Shown piece by piece: positions 22,391 to 33,540 of a stretch of DNA of 64,000 nt (positions within the stretch are counted from its first letter, which is position 1; each line of letters begins with the position of its first letter). The translations under genes were made by a program, and so were the position numbers. Below the pieces are notes generated by a model. That model ran no database searches. It had not been told where the DNA came from and saw only the letters and a program-made list of their open reading frames with translations. The DNA is taken from NCBI RefSeq assembly GCF_003254395.2, contig NC_037648.1, positions 8,992,009 through 9,056,008 of the forward strand. Reading direction: 5' to 3'. Source of the DNA: Apis mellifera (taxonomy: Eukaryota > Arthropoda > Insecta > Hymenoptera > Apidae).

Positions 22391-23030
22391 AATGAAAATA
22401 ATAAATAGAATGTTTTGATGTCATTGATGATCAATGAATGAATCAAACAAAGAGAAGACGAATGTGGTATGAGAATGAAATTTCTTTTTTTTTTGGTTTT
22501 ATAAGATCAACATTCAATTAACAATAACATTTCTACTTGAGAATTTAACAATTGTAAGATTCAAAAGTCAAAAGTTCATTACAGTTTTATAAATTCTCAC
22601 ATAAACGTTTATCCTTAATTATACTATCTTTTTTATATAAATTAATCGAATATCTTTGTCTGTGTCTCTCTCTCTCTTTTTCTCTTTTTTTGCCGACAAA
22701 ACAATATAAAAAACCATTTTCTTCTCTATAATTTACACATCATTCACGAATCCTATAATTAATCAACCTCATCAAATCCTCTCTCCATTCCCATCAACTT
22801 CTCTGTCTTAATACATATTATCGCACAACAAAATATGTTCAATGATATGTGGATCCATATCCTTTTTAAAAAATTCAATAATTATTTATTCCAATACCTT
22901 CTACCTTTACTTTATATTCAAAAATCTTGACCACTCTCCCATTTCTCTCTCTTTCTTAAAAATCATAGAACTACAAATATCAAAAAGTTCAAAGAAAATG
23001 CCAAATAAATGTAATTTTAAACGAGAATAC
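22391..23030. other. AT-rich non-coding spacer
   Basis: AT-rich, with a TC-rich tract at about 22662-22690. No gene seen. Confidence 0.6.
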
Positions 23031-23490
23031 ATCAAAAGAAAATAAGCACGAATCGAGTCATCGAATAAACCTTCGATGTATCGCGACTCGTGCCACGTAA
23101 TTGCACGTCCATTTACGCAACTGCGAATCGTAACAGACGCGAAAATATCGGTCGCGACACGCGATTTCCACGCGTCATCTGCGGATCGTGGCACCGAGAA
23201 AGTAGAAAGAATCGAAGCCAACCGTATCGCGCTTCTTTCCCCCCGTGTGTTTTGGTCAGAAGCTCACCTGCCGCGAGAGATGCCTGCCGGTTAATTGCAG
23301 ATCGCACGAGCCTGTTCTTCTGCGAAGTCGGCCGATTTTTGCTACGAGGTTGAGGTCTTTGCACGCAGGGAAGAAAAAAAGAAAAAGAAAAAAGAAAAAA
23401 ATGTTCTGACCCGGTCATTAGCGGCACGGGCAAACAGTCTCCTTTTGGGCCGACCGCGAGATCATTAGGAAGGATTTAGGCCAGGAAAAA
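23031..23490. promoter_or_regulatory. CpG-rich non-coding island
   Basis: Dense CpG between 23040 and 23330 with four mutually overlapping frames of 70-106 codons on both strands. That pattern reflects stop-poor GC-rich DNA rather than a gene. It is followed by a polypurine run at 23369-23400. Confidence 0.3.
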
Positions 23491-25180
23491 AGAAAAGGAT
23501 TACATTCCACGAGACGTGTAACAATGGAGGGTTGAATTCGAAAACGTTCGCCCATCTTCAAATTTTTCTTTGTTACTAATCGTTTTATCCTCCGTGTGAA
23601 AGTTGACTAAGGTTAACGATATTTCAACCAGATTTAGTTTAGTTGTACATGGGAAAAAAACGCATGTTAAATTTTTAAAGTTAAGTTTGTTTTTATTCTG
23701 TAGTTAAATTGTATTGCTTTTCTATTTTTTTTCTAGCTCTGCTGAAACGAATAAAAGTCTGGAATCGATATATACGTTATATCATGCATCCGTGATAAAA
23801 TATCAAAGTTACTCGAATCGGCATCGAATTTTCTATATAATTTTCAACTTGTATTATCAATCTTAATTTTTGTGCGTTTCTCTTGCAAATTGCGATACCA
23901 CGATTCTTTATCACTTAAGAATCGATATTGATTGACAAATATTATAATCCATCACTTCTGTTTCTCTTCTCGCCAATGTATCGCGTTTTGTGCCTCGAAT
24001 AATTTATTTCGCGCGTCGGCCAAACCCGCGTGTTCTCGCTCGATTTATTTGCTACGGCTAGCACAAACCGGTCGAGTTATAAGGTTGAAACGTAAATATA
24101 TACCTCCTCCCGTTCCATGACTCAGTTTTTGCTGATTCCACACGGTTCACGTTTGGTTATTAATCGAGAGGAATCAGGAAGCGTCGATAGGAGTATCTCT
24201 CTCTACGATGTGCGAAGTTGAAACACGGTGGTTAGGAAAGTTTATACGCGTCGATTCGATGCATTTGAAGATTACAGGGGAGAAGGATGATAAGTCATGT
24301 TTTTTGCGATGGAGCAAACTTTTAGATTTATTTGGATACGAGCAAAATTTCACTCTTTCCAACATTTTGATTCTTATTTTAGTCGTAAACGATCTTTCGA
24401 TAAATCATTTAGAAGACGTCCGATTAAATATCTTTTCTAAAGAATTTTTTGAAGATTGAAATTTGAACTTTTTAATATTTTAATAGTTTATGTTTAAATC
24501 CTCATTACAAGGATTATATAACGATGATTTATTAATCAATAAAAAATTTCTTTATTATATCTTCCATCCAGCAGTTTTTACTTACAAAGAGAAATGATTC
24601 ATAAAGGTCTAAACATTCCTCGAAAGTTTAATTGTTAAAGGATTCGTATGCACTGAGACTTAACACTTAAAATAGATTTTAGAGAACAAAATGGAATGTT
24701 GAGATGAATAATGCTATGAAACATAACCGTTAGATAATAATTATCAGCACATTTCAATGACTCAGAAAAAAGTAGTAGACTGGTCATTTGTAACATTATA
24801 CAAAGTAGATTAAATACTTGATAAGTTGTAATGATAAATGATGCGAATATAAGAATTGATGATTTTCAATGTTTCGAAAAAAATCTTCCTAATAACTATT
24901 TTAATTTTATCTTGCAATAATATCTTAAGTTCGCAATTGACCTAAACTCCACAATAATTAATAAAAAAAAAATTCTCCTCTTTCTCTATTGTTATAATCT
25001 CTCTATATATTAGACTCTATTATTATATACAGAAGATAATTAAAAAAAAAAAATATAAGAATCGACCAAAAATATACCAACCGACTACCTACCGACTAGA
25101 TCTTCGCTAAGACTTAAGTGGAATATAATTATTCCTTCATAGGAAAGAGACTAACGAAACACTGTTCCATAGATTAACAC
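23491..25180. other. Mixed, mostly AT-rich non-coding region
   Basis: AT-rich with a GC-richer patch at 23985-24300. An ATG-initiated 83-codon frame (24208-24459, +) spans its edge. It has no recognisable domain and drifts into AT-rich codons, so I do not call it. Nothing else is supported. Confidence 0.5.
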
Positions 25181-25450
25181 AAGCTACTTAGAACGTCGCA
25201 TAAAAATCCACTCGTTAAACATTTTCCACGGACGTTCTACCTTCGACTCTACCGCTTCGTCCATTCAACTTCAATTAGACGGGCCATTTTCAACCACACA
25301 GTAATCAAGCAACGAGTGGTGACGAAACCCTCAATCGTCCTATTTGCCGTCGAAATTAGCGCAAGCGCTTACACTTAACATCTGTTTCTTCTTCCCGCTT
25401 CTTTTTTCTTCTTGCCCTGTTACTCAGCTGTCCGTGATCATCGGGCAACG
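25181..25450. promoter_or_regulatory. GC-richer non-coding island
   Basis: About 250 bases of higher GC with AGCGCAAGCGCT (about 25358-25369), a short GC inverted repeat. No open frame. Possible conserved non-coding element. Confidence 0.25.
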
Positions 25451-26020
25451 AATACGAAAAAAAAAAAAAAAAAGGAAAAATTGAACGAATTTCGTCGTGA
25501 ACAGAGGGAAGAAAGGAGAAAACGGGATTCTGTAATATATTTACGTGCAGTCACGGAAATGTCACGTTTTTAAATGTCTTCGGTATCATCATGATAATCG
25601 TTTTAAGTAGGGATGAGGTGCTCTTCTCTAACTAAATTTGAAAATTTTTGCTATTTTTTATGACTGCAAAAGATTATCGAAATTTAGGTAATAATTTAGA
25701 TAAATAAAATTGTGAAAGTTTATGATTCGAAACTCTCGAAACTTGGACAATTTAATATATAAATAACTTATGAAACTGTTCGAAGATTTGACTCTTAATT
25801 AAAGAAATCGAAGCCTTGAAACTTGAAAAGTGAAGGATTCCAGTATTCAAAATTTCTTAACATTTTCATGACAAAATACAAACGATCTTACAAAAAAAAA
25901 GAAAAGAAAAAAACAACTTTCGTATCTGCTATACTTGACCTATATTAAAAAAAAAAAATAATAAATAAATCTTCTACATCCTTGAACATCAATTATCCGA
26001 AAAAAATAAAATTTCAATAC
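25451..26020. other. AT-rich non-coding spacer
   Basis: AT-rich, with a 17-base A run at 25457-25473 and further A-rich tracts at 25890-25915 and 25947-25958. Nothing else seen. Confidence 0.6.
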
Positions 26021-26529
26021 ACAACCACCATATGATCCAATCATCATTCGCAGCAAAGAGAACTGACCAGATTCAAAGGTATCCTAAGAAAGAAGGATCC
26101 TCCTCTCCAATCTTTCTCGCGCGACTCTCAACCCCCTACACGCATATTCGATCGTTCATCGACCCTGGCAAACTTCCGCCAGTCACCTCTAGGAGGGATA
26201 CTACTAGTCCCTTCAAGAATTGTCCTTCGCCGATCATAATCCCGGTAATTTTCGAAATTGAAACCACCGAAAAGTGATCTCCTCTTTAAACAGGCCGGCA
26301 TCTCGATGGAACGAGGAATATTTATCTTGTCGAAGGGCTTCCAGGATGAAAACACCGGGACGGTGGTGGCGGCAGGTGCTTCTGGACAATAAAACGAGCA
26401 CGGGCTCCTCTCGATGGGTGAAAGAGAGGCGAGGAGATATGAAAGTAAACGGGGGAGTGAGAGAGAGGAGGGTGGAGAGAGATAGGTCGATGGAGAAAGG
26501 ACACACTCACTGCGGGCGGGGGAAGGTGG

Positions 26530-26557
26530 AGAAAGAAGAAGAAGAAGAAGAAGAAAT
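26530..26557. repeat. (GAA)n purine tract
   Basis: About eight GAA units within a longer purine stretch. Confidence 0.75.
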
Positions 26558-26892
26558 CCTCCTCGGTGGAGTCCTCGCGATGTGATCCTGTTTAAAGATA
26601 ATGGCTGCGAGGTAGACGCGTGCCAGCTGGGTAATGCTTTCGGGCCTGATTTTTATTCGTCCCTCTCCCGACCCCCCTGCCCGAGCAATCTGAGGGCAGA
26701 TGGCTCTGCCACCTTACTTCGCCTCTTAAGGCCGATTCACGTGACCAAGAGAGGATGGTAAAGAAAAAAAATAAAAAAAATAAAAAAAATAAAAGAAAAA
26801 AAAAAAGGTGAACGACACATCCCCTTCCATCGAAATGGCGCGCGTGCGCCTCTACTTACGCGCCGCTTTTTCTTCGGCTTCGACTTGGTGCA

Positions 26893-26922
<30 letters not shown>
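26893..26922. repeat. (TG)n microsatellite
   Basis: About 15 TG units, preceded by GCATGTA. Confidence 0.85.
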
Positions 26923-26923
<1 letters not shown>

Positions 26924-26951
26924 ACAGAGATATTGCATATGGGTAATATCG

Positions 26952-26982
26952 GGAATATCATGAGGAATATTCATGATATTCC
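26952..26982. repeat. Perfect hairpin, 12-bp stem and 7-base loop
   Basis: GGAATATCATGA (26952-26963) and its exact reverse complement TCATGATATTCC (26971-26982) flank GGAATAT, which itself repeats the start of the stem. It lies about 30 bases after a TG microsatellite. Function unknown: a dyad protein site or a structural element. Confidence 0.8.
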
Positions 26983-27640
26983 GTTATTTTTATGGATCCC
27001 GATGATACGCCGCTTTTTCTTATCGTCGAGGAATTTCTCAAGGTGTGTACATGTATGTTCTTTTTTGTTGGTTCGTCATATTGATGTTGTAATAAGAAAT
27101 CGTTATTCCAAGGAATATTACGCTTCGGAATATCTTTAAATCAATTTAAGAAGTATGAAATTTTGAATAGTTTGACTGTTGAAAGATTGTTGAAAGATTG
27201 TTGAAAAAGACCGATTATAAATTGGCAATTTCAAAAATGTTTTTATACTCGAATTAAAGCGATACATTTTGATTAATTCGATTTTATATGATTAAATATG
27301 ATTGTATCTCGCGAAATGAATGACATTTCAAGTGACGTATAAACATTAATTGCGTTAAATATTTTTTGATACAATTACATTTGGAAACCGAATATTCGTT
27401 GATATGAATGCAAAAGAAATAGGATTCCCTATCTTAGTTTAATTTAATTGTATATTCTGTAAAGAGGATACTATATTTTATCTAATAATTAGCATATTTA
27501 ATTCAATTTATAATATAGAAAATCATCAATCTAAATTGTCTAAGAAGACAATATCCTTAATAAAATAAATCAAATTATTAAAATGCATCAAAAATAAAAT
27601 GAAAATTTAATACAATTGTCATTACTTATTGTTCATAGAG
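26983..27640. other. AT-rich non-coding spacer with a small tandem repeat
   Basis: AT-rich. TGTTGAAAGAT is repeated twice and a half at 27177-27209 (11-bp period). A frame over the TG tract (26885-27139) is an artefact of the repeat. Confidence 0.6.
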
Positions 27641-28840
27641 TTATTTGAAAACTTTCGCGATTCGACGGGAAAACGATAAACTTTTTTTCAATTTCTTGAT
27701 GTATGGATCGGATCGAAGCATCCTGCAACAATTCACCATAACTCAATGGCCGTACACAGTAAACGCATTCGAAGTTTAAGCATTGGCGATTTTTAAGCGA
27801 TGGCTTTGTCCTACTAGCGCAACATTTCGCGTTCTCCAACAGGCTATTCATCTTTCATTCGTTCGCTTAACTTTCGATGGCTTGATGAATTTAAATGTAA
27901 ATGCAAATCGATCCAATATCGGGTACAAAGGCAAACGACAGTTGTAAAGTCTCGAGACTCGTGTAAATGGCATTTGGAGGGTTGCTGAAGACTATGTAAC
28001 GGGTGTTCCACGAATAAAGTGTACCCCGTTCGATTGAATTCCAAGAAGAAATTGGATAAAAATAACGAGATCTAAATATCATATCGAAACATTTATCTAT
28101 CGCTCGATACGATAATCGAGGATAAATGGAAAATATATTCGTCCGCGAAGATTGGGGGACAGCTTCTTACTTACGTATACACCTCTTATAATCGATTTTG
28201 GTAATGATAGACTGGTAGTTTATGTACGTCACGTATTTGTATAATGAAAGAAGGGAGAAGAGGTCGGTACAAGAATATAAATAGAATCCCTGATGCCATG
28301 GAAGTGATTCCACCCTATTGTCGTAAGCGGTCAGTCGAAACTTCCGATCTTTACTTTCCGTCAAACTTGTTCCTCTTAATGCGCGACTGTTACCTCGAAG
28401 ATGTTCATTGAATTTTAATCCAATCGAATCGAACAATTTTTATTCAAAGTTAGTTGTATTATATATATCTATGCTTAATCGGAAAATCAATTTCAGAATT
28501 CAATTTTCCCCCTCTCTCCAATCACTTCCTCTCTAATAAGATGAAAGATGATAAGAATGAAATTTCTCAATTCGAAATTTGATTTAACCAATTTAAATTT
28601 TAGGAATCGTAAAATATTAATCGTCATTCAATTCTTATTTGTATCGGTTGATACTTTTTACTACTTGATATTTTTTTTTGAAATAAAAAATAATTAATTT
28701 TTACTTATTCGTTTGCAGCATTCACCAAATATTTAAATGCTAATAATCCTCGAAGTAAAATTTCTATAGGCGTTTAAATATTTATACGTACATTCTTAAA
28801 ATATTTAAATCGAAATTTAGCTAATTTTGACGATCCAAAA
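27641..28840. other. Moderately GC non-coding region, then AT-rich
   Basis: From 27641 to about 28440 the base composition is mixed, with short frames on the minus strand (63-89 codons) that have no domain. From 28440 it is AT-rich. No gene is supported. Confidence 0.5.
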
Positions 28841-29610
28841 TTCACGTTCTCAATGACTCTCGGCGTGACATCGATCCGCATCAGAGGCAAATAAGAGCCG
28901 TCGTATCAAAATCAGCTCGTATCACGATACGCGAAAAAAAAAATACCATAATACTTTGGATCAGATTCACGTATTCCTTCATCCCCTCGTCCATCATCGT
29001 ACCATATCCAGTTTCCTTCTTCCTTACGTATGTTAAACTTCCTACGATGCGGCCGTAAATCGTACGAGTGTAAGCGACCAGTGTGCAGGTAAACAACACG
29101 TAAAATCTTATATCAGGCTATAATATATAATATATACACGCGTGTGTACACAGAAAAACTTGCACGAGTATACGAGTGCAACGAGAGAGGAAGAGGAAGA
29201 AAGAGAGAGAGAAAGAGAAGGATTGATCACAGAAGAGGCAGGTGCTGAGAGAGCGACAGCTGCGAATTTCGCGATCTTCTTTTATTTAAAGGAGCCGAGC
29301 CTTTAACCCGTTCCTTCTCGACTTGATGGATTCGTAGAGGTTCTACCTTGTGGCGCGAGCGTCCAATGAATATCGAGGAATGAGGAGGAGAAAAAGGAAG
29401 AAAGAGGGAATGTAAGTATCTGTCGCTTCCATACAAGAGATAAATATTCATCGATCCGCGGCGGTAGCGGGAATGGGGATCTTTATGACGAATCGTATCG
29501 AGGAGTACGCGCGTGCTACAGCTACGAGGGTAGTTTGTTAAACAGGGGAAACTGTAGTCGTCGATCGTGATACAATTTTTATTCGCCTTTTCCCCCCCTG
29601 ACATTGGAAT
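28841..29610. promoter_or_regulatory. GC-richer island with GAGA tract
   Basis: Contains a GA-rich tract at about 29185-29221 with several GAGAG words, the GAGA-factor (Trl) site, after an alternating TA and CG/TG stretch (29120-29150). Minus-strand frames of 72-125 codons overlap it without recognisable domains. Regulatory role is inferred. Confidence 0.3.
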
Positions 29611-30890
29611 GGTTTCGTGAATTCTTTTTTATCGTTATATTGACGTTGTATAAAAGAATAATGAGATAATAAGAGGTTGTTCAAAAATTGTGTGATCTTT
29701 TGTAAGATAAAATTGATTCGTTCATTGATACGAAGAATGTTTGATACTTTATAGATATTCAAAAATGAAATATACTTTTGATATTTTGAAGTTGAGAATA
29801 ATGATGAGAATACACATTATATGTATGTCCATATTTTTTTGTATTAAATATTTTCTTCTTAAGAATTTTTTCAAAAACAGGTTCCAAGTATTTGAATCCA
29901 TAAATCAATATTGAGATACTCTTTTATTTAGGATGAAGCTAAAAATATAATAAGATATTGTACCGATTCTTGAATTAAATCGTTAAATCAAATTGGATCT
30001 AATTATTTGAGATATTTCCTGTAGATTCACACTCCGAATTCAAAACTTTGTTATTAATTATTAAAATCGATAATTTTGAATATTATAACGTAATGATAAA
30101 AAAATACTTTTGTTCAGAATGAAATTGGAATATTCTTTTAAACGTTTGCGTATTTTAATTTCGTTGCACACGTTTAAAACATTTGTATATATCATAATTC
30201 TTTTCGTGTTTTTAATTAAAGTTACAATATGAAATAAAATGTATCTTCGAAACGAGTTCATTAAATCGTTATTGCATCAGAAATGTTCCGATCCTTTTGA
30301 ATTAAAAAAAGTATCATTCATAACGATGATGCGTTGTATTAAAAATATCGCTGATGCAATTATCGAAACGCCTCCCAATAATCTCATTTAAACGGGCGAT
30401 ACGCCAATACTTCTTTTTATGCAAATCAAGCAAAAACACCTGGACACAGGCACATCTTTTTTAGGTATACCAATATCCGCTAATCGGTGTAACAGATCCC
30501 ATTTATTCCAGACTGCACAATTCCTTTTTTATTCCTCCTTTATGTTGTGGTTACATTCAAATATGTTGCTTGTCCTTATTCATTTACGATTGAAAAATTG
30601 CGAAGGAATTTGTCTTCACAAGATGTACGAGTAGTTATTATAATTTTTTTTTCATTTCATTTTTTTCTGTGATTCATTTAAAATAAATAACGGGAATTGT
30701 TAGGAAAAATTTTCAAAATTTTATTATTCCTTTTGTTACAGCGAAGCAGAGAATAATTCTTTATTTTAAAATATTTTTAAATTTTTGGTAATTAAGTCTC
30801 GTGAAAATTATAATGCGTTAGAAATCATGATTACAACATTTTCGAGACAAAATTTTTCATTCGTTATGCGTAAAAGGTGTGTAACGCATA
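29611..30890. other. AT-rich non-coding region
   Basis: AT-rich, interrupted by a modest GC patch at 30290-30500. Nothing recognisable. Confidence 0.6.
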
Positions 30891-31220
30891 TTTGACATCA
30901 CGCATCTTCTATTATCATTTTAAATTTCTCTTCCATTAATCTCAATTTGCAAATGTCATATTTTACCACATGGGCTGTTATATTCACGCTTTGTTTCCTT
31001 TCGTTCGACGTCATTTCTCTTTTTTCTTGCGCTCTGTTTTGCAACCAACTTTCTCGTACGCACCGCGTGACGATAAATGTCTCATACGCGTACACTAAAC
31101 TGGTCCAGAACAGTTGGCGAACAAGTGACCACGAATGCTGCGTAAATAACCGAGAGAGGGTCATCTTTTTGTCACAATACGGGAAGTGGTGGAATCGGAA
31201 GTGGCTAAGCAAGAAATTGT
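30891..31220. promoter_or_regulatory. GC-richer non-coding island
   Basis: Balanced composition between 30960 and 31210 with overlapping frames on both strands (104 and 111 codons) and no recognisable domain. Candidate conserved element. Confidence 0.25.
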
Positions 31221-31930
31221 ATTCGCTGTGTTATTTTTTTTTCCTTTTTTATTTGTTTAAAACTTTTGTGAAAATTTTTTAATTTCTCAAATTCAATGCG
31301 TTGGCTTTTACACAAATTTATACTTGTAACATACTGATGTAACACAACTGATATTTTATGCTTTAAAATAAAAGGAGAATACTTTGAATCTTGAAAGATA
31401 AAAGAGTTATTCAAAATATGTTTCAAAGAGAATTATTTTGAAACAAGTTTGATAGTTACGTCAATTATATTATAGCTTTTGCTACAAATAATTTGATAAT
31501 TGTATGCATTATATAGAAAATTCTCATCATAAGAATGTTTTATTGCGTTTACAGTTACATTTTTTTTAATTGATTCAATTTGTATGCAATATACTATGAT
31601 ACGAAAGAATTAGTAATTTAATCAAATCATTAAGAAATTGTAGATCCCGTGATAAAATTTGACAAAGATCCATTCTAAATTTTTTTTATCTCTTTACAGA
31701 TCGTGACGAGCCAATCTATTTATCAAAAAGATAAATATTTTTCTTTCTCAAAATAATTTTTTTCCTGTCACCATCACAATTGCCATACATTACGAAATTA
31801 TCCAACGTCACGTCAATGATCATATCTTGCGTAACACGCATTTCTCGACTCCTCCTTAAATCTATCCATCCTTCCTCAAATTTCCCAAAAAAAAAATCAG
31901 ACTCTTCAAGTCGAAAGTAATTACACACTC
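31221..31930. other. AT-rich non-coding spacer
   Basis: AT-rich. A minus-strand 74-codon frame (31716-31940) has no recognisable features. Nothing else. Confidence 0.55.
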
Positions 31931-32520
31931 GACCGATCAATCATTTGCTTGTCGGCAAAATTTCTGGCAATGAAGGCCACGCGAATGCGTGCAAATGAAG
32001 AGTGGAGAGCTGCGTTAAAAGGACAAGGATGGCGAGTTGGACACAACAAAGAAGAAAGGGAAGAGGAAGGATCCGGTGATCTCCTTTTATTTCTCTGCCA
32101 GCTGGATTAGCCGAAACTCCGTAGGAAGCTCGATCCCTCGGTCTTTTGCAACAGAACTGGGTCCTCTCCTGCCCTTTTGACTCCCATCTCTCTCACCTGC
32201 GCGGCCACGAACAAGTTTCACCTGGATCGTTCTCGACCCATACACACTCGCTTACTTTTACTTCCTGCGTGTCCTCGTGGAAAAGCGGAGCGGAATAGAG
32301 GTGGTCCGGATTCCCCCCACCGAAGTGGGCCAACGAAATTCCAGGTGCAAACCTGGATCGCAGGTGTAATCGCTAAATGATTTTTTTTTTTCTCCTGCGC
32401 ATCGAGACAGATGAATCGTATTTATGATGGTCGTTACCGACATCAGAAAGTTGTCGATTATCCTCCTTGGATCGGGCCGTGATCGCGGCGCGTGTTCGTG
32501 ATCTCGTAAATTTTTATTAG
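31931..32520. promoter_or_regulatory. GC-rich island with four CAGGTG/CACCTG E-boxes (candidate enhancer)
   Basis: CACCTG lies at 32194-32199 and 32219-32224, and CAGGTG at 32342-32347 and 32361-32366, giving four copies in 173 bases. A CAGCTG E-box fused to GGATTA, the K50 homeodomain word, is at 32099-32109. CAGGTG is the site of Snail-family zinc fingers and of Daughterless/E-protein heterodimers (Twist or proneural partners). The frames here are not convincing. I infer an enhancer. Confidence 0.45.
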
Positions 32521-32899
32521 GTTTGACTGCAATCCTTTTTATTTTTTTTCTTCTGACCCCGATTCTTCTTTTTGCCCTTTTCGATTACCGATCAATTATA
32601 GGAGTTAATCTTTGGTTTTTATTCTATTTTTGCTTTACGTTTTGTGATTTGTAATTTGAATGAAACGATTCGAAGTTTTGGAGATTCCAATAATTTTGAA
32701 TTCGAATAGAGAGAATTTTTGATAGTAGCAGTACTTTGTACTTTGTATTCTGTTTATTTTGTTGTATTTTTCTTAGATTTTTATTATTCTTTGATACTTA
32801 TACGATACTTATTGTATCACAAATATCCTGCAACGATTGAAAATCTTCAAGTATTTTCTTCAAAACAGAAATTCTTATCTTTGGTATTGTAATTGCAAA

Positions 32900-32903
<4 letters not shown>
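32521..32903. other. AT-rich non-coding spacer
   Basis: AT- and T-rich with TTTGTA/TTTGTATT words near 32735-32765. Nothing seen. Confidence 0.6.

Positions 32904-32974
<71 letters not shown>
32904..32974. repeat. (AT)35 microsatellite
   Basis: An uninterrupted AT tract of 71 bases, the longest in the window. It produces spurious Tyr-Ile frames on both strands. Confidence 0.95.
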
Positions 32975-32980
<6 letters not shown>

Positions 32981-33230
32981 ATTATAATTACACGAATTTT
33001 TTTTTTTAAACTTCAAATTTACTGTTTTTACAGTAAAAAATGCAATCAAATTGATTTATTACTCAGGGAATCTCAAATATACGAAATGTTAGGCGCAACT
33101 CAATAATGACGTTCCGCATTTTCGCAAGAAACACGAAGATCGATTATACGAACTTCGACTCGCGAACGAAGTGTGCGTGAAATTAAACGAAACATTTCAC
33201 TTCAGCGAACCCGACCGGTTTATCGGTACC

Positions 33231-33278
<48 letters not shown>

Positions 33279-33540
33279 GGCTCATTTCAGATTTCTTAGA
33301 TTGGTTCTACCCTCTTTTGTCCAAATTCGCCGACTCACCGGCGTCTTCGATCTGTAACATTGCAGGCGCAGTACGAGCGAAACAAGTTTCGAAGTCCGGA
33401 GATGATTCGACAAAAAAAGCGAGCACCATCTACTACTACTTGCGAAGTTCGAGGCATGGCAGGCATGAGTACGCGATATTATCTGATTTCGTGTACAGTT
33501 CGATAAATCCAGCTTTACCGGTTGCATGGTAGATCAATGT
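32975..33540. promoter_or_regulatory. GC-richer island carrying a (CT)20 / GAGA tract
   Basis: From 33100 to 33540 composition rises. A GACCGGTTTATCGGT word pair (about 33211-33226, Grainyhead-like) is followed directly by the CT tract at 33233-33273, which on the other strand is a long GAGA-factor site. Frames across it translate the repeat as Leu-Ser. Likely regulatory, by inference. Confidence 0.35.
33233..33273. repeat. (CT)20 microsatellite
   Basis: About 20 uninterrupted CT units. On the reverse strand this is GAGAG repeated. Confidence 0.95.

Larger units (their letters stand above)
26021..26930. promoter_or_regulatory. Large GC-rich island with GA tracts and competing hairpins
   Basis: One of the largest GC-rich stretches. 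It holds a purine-rich zone (26400-26560) with GAGAG words and a (GAA)n tract. It also has two alternative hairpins that share GGGCAG: CTGCCC (26677-26682) with GGGCAG (26694-26699), or GGCAGA (26695-26700) with TCTGCC (26705-26710). Frames on both strands open at non-ATG codons or translate repeats. It may be a promoter or enhancer. Confidence 0.3.

Noticed and set aside
23031..23433. Four overlapping frames of 70-106 codons on both strands
   Set aside because: Mutual overlap on both strands in CpG-rich DNA indicates stop-poor composition, not genes; no domain recognised.
24208..24459. ATG-initiated 83-codon frame
   Set aside because: Composition drifts into AT-rich codons at its 3' part, and there is no domain, promoter or splice support.
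26737..27139. Frames with His-Thr or Val-Cys runs on opposite strands
   Set aside because: Both are translations of the TG microsatellite at 26893-26922.
29600..30260. Possible mitochondrial insertion (very AT-rich stretches)
   Set aside because: Frames are broken every few codons and no conserved mitochondrial protein stretch is recognisable.
30898..31282. 104- and 111-codon frames on opposite strands
   Set aside because: They overlap almost completely and neither resembles a protein family.
32798..33106. Frames on both strands rich in Tyr-Ile
   Set aside because: They are translations of the (AT)35 microsatellite.
33173..33532. 119-codon frame with a Leu-Ser run
   Set aside because: Translation of the (CT)20 tract plus flanking GC-rich DNA; no domain.
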